NCBI GenBank assembly: GCA_002496955.1
Contig: DALZ01000026.1
Span: 1-9,936 of the forward strand
DNA length: 9,936 bases
Source: Euryarchaeota archaeon UBA128
GTDB lineage: Archaea > Thermoplasmatota > Poseidoniia > Poseidoniales > Poseidoniaceae
Direction: 5' to 3'
Shown here: positions 5,834-9,936 of the stretch, piece after piece
Position numbering within the stretch: position 1 is the first letter of the stretch
Layout of the letters: every line of letters starts with the position of its first letter
The notes under the pieces: generated by a model
The model's database searches: none
The model's input: the letters and a program-made list of their open reading frames with translations, nothing else
What the model was told of the DNA's origin: nothing
Program-made: the position numbers and the translations under genes

Positions 5834-8800
5834 GTTACGGCGGCGTAGAATGACAATTATGGCCATCAGCAGCACTACTATTCCGGCAACAATACCAATG
5901 AACGTGTTGATAGAGACACCTAGAATTTGTCCTTGTTGTGATGTGCTCTCTTGCGCCTCTAATGGGCAACCATCCGAATACCCGGTTGTGCCTCTAGGTT
6001 GATTTGGGCAGTTATCCAAGCTATCGACTACACCATCATCATCCGAATCGCGTTCATTTGGTGCGCAGCCTGTAAGGTCCACTGAGGTTCGATATAGTGG
6101 GTTGGTTGCGGGGCAGAAATCTGGGTTCTGACCGGATGCGTTGTCGCCATACCCATCACCGTCGTTATCATGCCACTGAGTAATGTCATCGGTAAATGCA
6201 TCTGCTAGACCGCTTGGGGAGGCAGCGAAATCTGGTGTTGGGTCTGAATATCCATCCAGGTCTGAATCTAAACATCCGAGTCGATCTAATGCCGAGGTCC
6301 CGCTTACGCTCGGGCACTGATCGCCATTGAACCCTTGCGGATTGTCACCGTATCCATCACCATCCGAATCAGCCCATTGAGTTGGTTCAAACATGAATAG
6401 ATCATCATCACCAGTATAGCCATCTTCATCCCAGTCAACATCTTTTGCACTTTCATCTGTGCACCCATCCGCAAAAACAGGGTAATTTTCCGGAGTATTA
6501 GGACAGACATCAATGTCATCAGTGATTCCGTCAGAATCCGTATCTTTTTGCGACAGTGCGCACCCGTCTAAGTCTGGAATCTCTCCTGCGGGTGTGTCGT
6601 CACACAGGTCAAGATAATCGTAAACGCCGTCTGAATCTGTATCTATTTGGCGCTGGGCTTCACTACAACCGTTTTCATCCACCGGTGCTAGTGCTTCGGT
6701 GTTAGGACAGATGTCGACATCATTAGTGACACCATCAGAATCACCATCAAGCTGATTCTCTGCACAACCTGCTAAGTCAACCAATAGGCCAAACTCGGTA
6801 TCTGGACATACATCATTCTCATTGATAACAAAGTCACCGTCGTCATCATTACCGTCAATTAACGGACAACCAATTCCCAAAGTGCCATTGAATACTCCCG
6901 GGGCATTAGGACACACATCCGCTAATTCTCCACCTTGGAAATCCCCAAATCCGTCGCCGTCGGTATCAGACCACTGATTGACATCAAAGGGGAAAGCATC
7001 ACCAGATTGATTTTCCCTAAGGCCAGTAGTTGGATTGACATCAAATGAGTAAATGTCACGATAGTTGTCACCATCAGTATCTAGGCATCCATAGAATGGA
7101 TTGGTTGAATTCCCTGCAACCAATGGGCAACCATCGATTTGTAGCCCTTGTGCGTTTGTTCCGTTGTAGAACTCTGTGAAAACATCCGGGTAACCGTCTT
7201 CATCACTATCATTTGCGGCCGCAATGTTATTGGGAAAATAATCCGGGTTAGTGGCATTCTTGGAACCATTATCGCCATAGCCATCACCGTCTGAGTCAGA
7301 CCATTGTGTGGCGTCATTAGGCCAAATGTCTGCGCCCAACGAGGCATTCCAGAGAGTGGTTGGGTCTGAAGCACCGTCACCATCTGTATCAATACATCCT
7401 AAGCGGTCCCTGAAAGAGGTCCCAAAATCAAATTTACATGCGTCACCGCCAATGAAATCCGAAGAATTGTCACCATAGCCATCCCCATCATAATCGGCAT
7501 ATTGCTTGGCGTCGAAAGGAAACTCATCGCCGGGTGGAGCATTGTCATCATACCATGTGTCACAGCAATCAGGTCCGTGATTATCACCATACGAGTCACC
7601 GTCTGAGTCAAAAGCTTGTTTCCAATTATCACTGAAAATGTCACCAAATGGGTATAACGAATTCCAATCAACCCAACCATCCTGATCAAAGTCTGTGCAC
7701 CCAAACCTGCCCAACCACGAGGCCCCAAAGGCAGTGTTGCAATCATCAGTGAGATCATCGTAGCCGTCGCCATCTGCGTCAAAGCAACCCAACACTAAAA
7801 TCGACGAAGTACCCGATTGTGCCGAGCAGTCATCACTGAGTGGTGCCATTGGATTATCGCCATAACCGTCACCGTCTTGATCCGACCACTGGTTTGGCGT
7901 GTTTGGCAAGTCATCGATAGCGTCGAAAATATGATCGCTATCGGTATCAGGGTAGAATTTTATATTGCTGATTAGGTTTAATGATGGTGACTTAACATAA
8001 AGTCCAACCACATCACCAGTTATCGAAGCACTCAAGCCATTGGCTGCTGCGGATTCCGTTATCGATGAACTATGCCATGAGTTATCGAAACTAGCTGGTG
8101 CAAACTCAAGACTATTCCAGTTGATAGTTAGAGAGTCTACTGACTTTGATAATACAAATAGGTGAGTAGTGTTGTTTAGCAAAAAGAATTCTGTCGCTTC
8201 GTTACCCAAAGAGTGAGCAATTACCTCCCATCCGGTAGATAACTTGGCGAACACAGAATTTACCTCACTATTAACTGCAATAATCGGCGTATCTCCACTT
8301 ATTGACGCAATCGTGTTACTTTGACCAATCTGTTGTGGCTGAGGTAATAGAACTGAATTCCAGGTGGCGCTCTCAGATGCTTTTTCATAGATTATCAGAC
8401 TCCCTCCAGAGGTAAAAGCCGCCAAAATAAATCCGCCCGCATCATCAGATGAAAGTGACAAATTGGTGTTGAGATCTGACTCAACAGCGATAGTTGTCGT
8501 GTCAATAGTTGAACCGGTTTTTGTTATCACGGTCAAGTTGTTGAAATTTCCATCGTTAATCATAGCACTTACCATCAATCGGTCCGAGGAGTCGATTAAA
8601 CCGCTATGAGATGCAGCAATAGCAGTCCCAGGCAAAGTCAAATTCGTTACCGACCAAGTTACATCGTGGCTAGCCATTTTTAGTTGTTGATTAGCCGAAT
8701 CGCGGTAAACGATAATTGGACTACCAGTATTGTTGACTAATAGCGATATTGGTGTAGAGATGTTAGCCCCATCGGACGCCACCTCTTCGGTCCACCCTGA

Positions 8801-9936
8801 ATCGGTGTGATTATTGAAGTAGAGCCGATTTTCAAATGGAGAGTAATATGCAAGATAATTATCACCAGTGACGGTTTCCGCAGAAACCAAGTGTTCAATG
8901 TCAGCGCTAGACGGAGTAATTGTAGTTTCTACTCCGGTGTAACCTGTGTAGGTCTTGATTCGCAGACCATCACCCGCGATCATCACATATGGTGAACCTG
9001 ACGATGTGAGTTCAAAGTTAGTGCTCATAGTATAGGATTCATGGACATTGGTCAGATCTTGCAAACTCCAGAAACTGGATTCAGCATTACGCTCAAGGGA
9101 GATCATTTTTGTTGAACCAGTCGAATCAGTAGTGTTTTCAACATCAACGACAATGGTTGGGTGACCATTTGATGAGGATTGTATTTTACCGTCGCTGGTC
9201 TCTCCATCCAGTGTTATTACAGAAACATCAAACAATTTTCTGCTGTAAGACTCAAGAACTGCCTGTGTAGACTGCGAGTTATCTGAAAGTTCGGAAGTAA
9301 AAACATATTCTGCCAGACCGTCGGTGTTTGAATCACCAAAATTCGATATGGCCTGCCCAAAATTAGCAGCACCGGCTGCCACAAAATAGGCGCTGCCATC
9401 GAGTATCTCGGTGGAACCAAGCATCAACTCTACCTTACTCTGAGTTTGGCTGGAGCTACGAGTGATTAGCATGTCATTATAGCCATCTGAATTAGTATCC
9501 CCTGCTGACATGAAATTAAGACCCAATAAGTCATTTGCGCTACCGACTAGACGAGCATCAGCTGCTGATGAAATCCCGTCTACGCTACCGTAGAAGACCC
9601 AAACATTACCACTGTTGAATGGCCCTGAGGTGTTGTATGGCTCAGAGATTAACAACTCATCATAGCCATCGGCGTTCAAGTCATTTACAATCTGGACGTG
9701 GTAACCAAATAAAACTCCGGCAAGTATCGATTGGAATGCTCTGTCAGGTTCAGCCGCATAACCGCTGCTTGAACCGTATCTAATCTCGACTGATGAGAAC
9801 CCTGAACTGTCGGTCAAATCTCCCGTATTACCGATGACTAAATCAGCAAAGCCGTCACCATTTAAATCTCCATCTGCAGAGATTGATTGGCCAAAATTGC
9901 TGCCTTGCAGCAGTTGGTCCGGACTACCTTGCTTTG
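5303..9936 (-). CDS. Giant membrane-anchored surface protein: FG-GAP, propeller, TSP3-like repeats (N-terminus beyond window)
   Basis: An exported, membrane-anchored protein of at least 1,543 residues; the frame is open to the right edge, so signal peptide and start are missing. The TTG at 9817 is internal, because an FG-GAP repeat continues upstream of it. Below, residue 1 is that TTG. From the N-terminus: four integrin-like FG-GAP calcium repeats (to 174); about eight blade-like repeats (215-574); an Asp-rich thrombospondin-type-3-like region of about 660 residues (624-1286) with some 20 DxDxDG loops and 12 regular Cys pairs; a transmembrane helix (1303-1324) followed by RRRN; and a cytosolic tail of 180 residues. 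Many NxS/T sequons occur in the outer part. This is the layout of a calcium-stiffened adhesin or sensor stalk with ligand-binding propellers at the tip. The size, rigid stalk and long inner tail suggest a transmembrane link. The target is unknown, and no peptidase or other catalytic motif was seen. The EF-hand gene follows 59 bp downstream. Confidence 0.92.
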   Translation of the reverse strand, partial: KQGSPDQLLQGSNFGQSISADGDLNGDGFADLVIGNTGDLTDSSGFSSVEIRYGSSSGYAAEPDRAFQSILAGVLFGYHVQIVNDLNADGYDELLISEPYNTSGPFNSGNVWVFYGSVDGISSAADARLVGSANDLLGLNFMSAGDTNSDGYNDMLITRSSSQTQSKVELMLGSTEILDGSAYFVAAGAANFGQAISNFGDSNTDGLAEYVFTSELSDNSQSTQAVLESYSRKLFDVSVITLDGETSDGKIQSSSNGHPTIVVDVENTTDSTGSTKMISLERNAESSFWSLQDLTNVHESYTMSTNFELTSSGSPYVMIAGDGLRIKTYTGYTGVETTITPSSADIEHLVSAETVTGDNYLAYYSPFENRLYFNNHTDSGWTEEVASDGANISTPISLLVNNTGSPIIVYRDSANQQLKMASHDVTWSVTNLTLPGTAIAASHSGLIDSSDRLMVSAMINDGNFNNLTVITKTGSTIDTTTIAVESDLNTNLSLSSDDAGGFILAAFTSGGSLIIYEKASESATWNSVLLPQPQQIGQSNTIASISGDTPIIAVNSEVNSVFAKLSTGWEVIAHSLGNEATEFFLLNNTTHLFVLSKSVDSLTINWNSLEFAPASFDNSWHSSSITESAAANGLSASITGDVVGLYVKSPSLNLISNIKFYPDTDSDHIFDAIDDLPNTPNQWSDQDGDGYGDNPMAPLSDDCSAQSGTSSILVLGCFDADGDGYDDLTDDCNTAFGASWLGRFGCTDFDQDGWVDWNSLYPFGDIFSDNWKQAFDSDGDSYGDNHGPDCCDTWYDDNAPPGDEFPFDAKQYADYDGDGYGDNSSDFIGGDACKFDFGTSFRDRLGCIDTDGDGASDPTTLWNASLGADIWPNDATQWSDSDGDGYGDNGSKNATNPDYFPNNIAAANDSDEDGYPDVFTEFYNGTNAQGLQIDGCPLVAGNSTNPFYGCLDTDGDNYRDIYSFDVNPTTGLRENQSGDAFPFDVNQWSDTDGDGFGDFQGGELADVCPNAPGVFNGTLGIGCPLIDGNDDDGDFVINENDVCPDTEFGLLVDLAGCAENQLDGDSDGVTNDVDICPNTEALAPVDENGCSEAQRQIDTDSDGVYDYLDLCDDTPAGEIPDLDGCALSQKDTDSDGITDDIDVCPNTPENYPVFADGCTDESAKDVDWDEDGYTGDDDLFMFEPTQWADSDGDGYGDNPQGFNGDQCPSVSGTSALDRLGCLDSDLDGYSDPTPDFAASPSGLADAFTDDITQWHDNDGDGYGDNASGQNPDFCPATNPLYRTSVDLTGCAPNERDSDDDGVVDSLDNCPNQPRGTTGYSDGCPLEAQESTSQQGQILGVSINTFIGIVAGIVVLLMAIIVILRRRNLDDDDWYEDDDEEEDFIEDRLAFLDRNQSTRNQPQQSGTVPLQPTRAIAPLVSGPTAPPNQSFNQQQTAPKTKIPSSGPPQFATNLASQRAKLSSKKVAKKVKKSETNDKKVRRAVVEIEEDIFENVATSSIDNAVSELGNITNENERELLMRLQEQGWNAPQSRAIINLAKTKSR
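5846..5911 (-). other. Transmembrane anchor of the giant surface protein
   Basis: Twenty-two codons encode INTFIGIVAGIVVLLMAIIV plus two further hydrophobic residues, followed at once by RRRN. The positive-inside rule puts the repeats outside the cell and the C-terminal tail inside. This is an internal stop-transfer helix with a long tail, not a sortase or PGF-type C-terminal sorting signal. Confidence 0.9.
6227..6301 (-). repeat. Internal duplicated module, copy B
   Basis: The second 25-codon copy begins GTSALDRLGC and ends with SDPTPDF, 1,122 bp (374 codons) from copy A. The proteins match at the conserved positions while the codons differ widely, so the duplication is old or the module is under protein-level constraint. 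Confidence 0.75.
7349..7423 (-). repeat. Internal duplicated module, copy A
   Basis: This 25-codon segment begins GTSFRDRLGC and ends with SDPTTLW. Together with the copy at 6227-6301 it is the closest-matching module pair I noticed in the stalk. GTS, DRLGC, the DxDxDG loop and SDPT are shared at equal spacing. Confidence 0.75.
8096..9175 (-). repeat. Second propeller-like domain, about eight degenerate blades
   Basis: Within the giant protein (residues 215-574), about eight units recur every 41-56 residues. Each begins with a turn such as SNGHP, SSGSP, NTGSP, DAGG or SGDTP, followed by a hydrophobic strand (TIVVDV, YVMIAG, IIVYRD, FILAAF, IIAVNS) and usually a second strand ending in W or an aromatic. 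Unit starts are near residues 215, 271, 316, 362, 409, 458, 507 and 548. There are no Asp-box or FG-GAP motifs. A ligand-binding propeller is inferred from this periodicity; sequence identity between blades is low. Confidence 0.5.
9308..9936 (-). repeat. FG-GAP (integrin-like) calcium repeats, four seen
   Basis: Four units of about 55-60 residues each carry an FG-type strand followed by a calcium loop: DLNGDGFAD (9842-9868), DLNADGYDE (9656-9682), DTNSDGYND (9473-9499) and DSNTDGLAE (9308-9334). LVIG, LLIS, MLIT or YVFT strands follow each. This is the classic FG-GAP blade of a beta-propeller. Seven blades are usual, so about three more probably lie beyond the right edge. The last unit has lost the consensus Asp at loop end. 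Confidence 0.88.

Larger units (their letters stand above)
5959..7948 (-). repeat. Thrombospondin type 3-like calcium-binding repeat region
   Basis: About 660 residues of Asp-rich repeats. Seven units carry a variant of QWxDxDGDGYGDN, near 7855-7917, 7580-7650, 7465-7530, 7268-7330, 6943-7000, 6343-6405 and 6142-6200. Between them are GCxDxDGDGYxD units and, from about 6000 to 6870, classical DxDSDGxxDxxDxCPxTP units as in OmpA-type linkers and thrombospondin. There are about 20 calcium loops in all. Twelve Cys pairs are seen; ten have exactly 13 residues between the cysteines, one has 14 and one 15, suggesting one disulfide per module. Such regions form calcium-dependent rigid rods outside the cell. 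Confidence 0.92.

Noticed and set aside
7081..7782. Minus-strand frames in the repeat region encoding Met/Thr/Ile-rich proteins
   Set aside because: They are out-of-frame readings of the Asp/Gly repeat codons and show only the repetitive composition expected from that.
5959..7948. Many short near-repeats such as ATCACCGTC at semi-regular spacing, CRISPR-like at first glance
   Set aside because: They are codons of the DGDGYGDN-type protein repeats in one continuous frame, of uneven spacing and diverged sequence.
5959..7948. Dockerin domains suggested by DxDxDG loops
   Set aside because: Dockerins have two 22-residue calcium-loop/helix repeats; here the loops are many, lack the following helix and alternate with C-x13-C modules, which fits TSP3-like repeats.
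9815..9817. TTG as the start of the giant surface protein
   Set aside because: The frame stays open to the window edge and encodes a good FG-GAP repeat (DLNGDGFADLVIG) upstream of it; no ribosome-binding site or signal peptide follows the TTG.
1..9936. tRNA, rRNA, insertion sequences, attachment sites or transferred islands
   Set aside because: No such motif, transposase or terminal repeat was seen, and base composition looks even across the window by eye.

Overview
The window is gene-dense, moderately AT-rich and archaeal in character. It has a class I dihydroorotase, a family M32 carboxypeptidase, an NicX/M29-like aminopeptidase homologue, AT-rich boxes placed for leaderless or short-leader transcripts, and a very large Asp-rich thrombospondin-type-3 surface protein with a C-terminal membrane anchor. 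Together these fit marine planktonic Euryarchaeota/Thermoplasmatota best (Marine Group II, Ca. Poseidoniia). This is an inference from gene content and protein style; no rRNA or other marker is present.

Layout, left to right. (1) Positions 1-594, + strand: the C-terminal 197 residues of dihydroorotase (pyrC), cut by the left edge. (2) 675-974, +: a 99-residue protein with two membrane helices and a short coiled coil. Its Shine-Dalgarno lies inside a perfect inverted repeat. (3) 977-2473, -: a complete M32 metallocarboxypeptidase. (4) 2474-2558: a short divergent promoter region. (5) 2559-3698, +: an M29/NicX-like protein that has apparently lost three of the five expected metal-ligand positions. 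(6) 3699-5243, -: a soluble protein with two canonical EF-hands, a long low-complexity linker and a C-terminal zinc ribbon. (7) 5303-9936, -: most of a giant membrane-anchored surface protein (at least 1,543 residues, N-terminus beyond the right edge). It contains FG-GAP repeats, a second propeller-like domain, about 20 Asp-rich calcium loops with a regular C-x13-C pattern, one transmembrane helix and a cytosolic tail of about 180 residues.

The three annotated metabolic genes fall into pyrimidine synthesis (pyrC) and peptide turnover (the M32 gene and its divergent M29-like partner, though the latter may not be catalytic). The giant surface protein and the EF-hand/zinc-ribbon protein are on the same strand, 59 bp apart, and probably co-transcribed. 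They could form an exported Ca2+-stiffened stalk or adhesin and a cytosolic Ca2+-responsive partner. That pairing is the best candidate here for an undescribed system, but it rests on adjacency and domain content only.

No RNA genes, CRISPR arrays, mobile elements or integration signs were seen. No gene-free stretch exceeds 85 bp, and the two convergent gene pairs meet with gaps of 2 and 0 bp.
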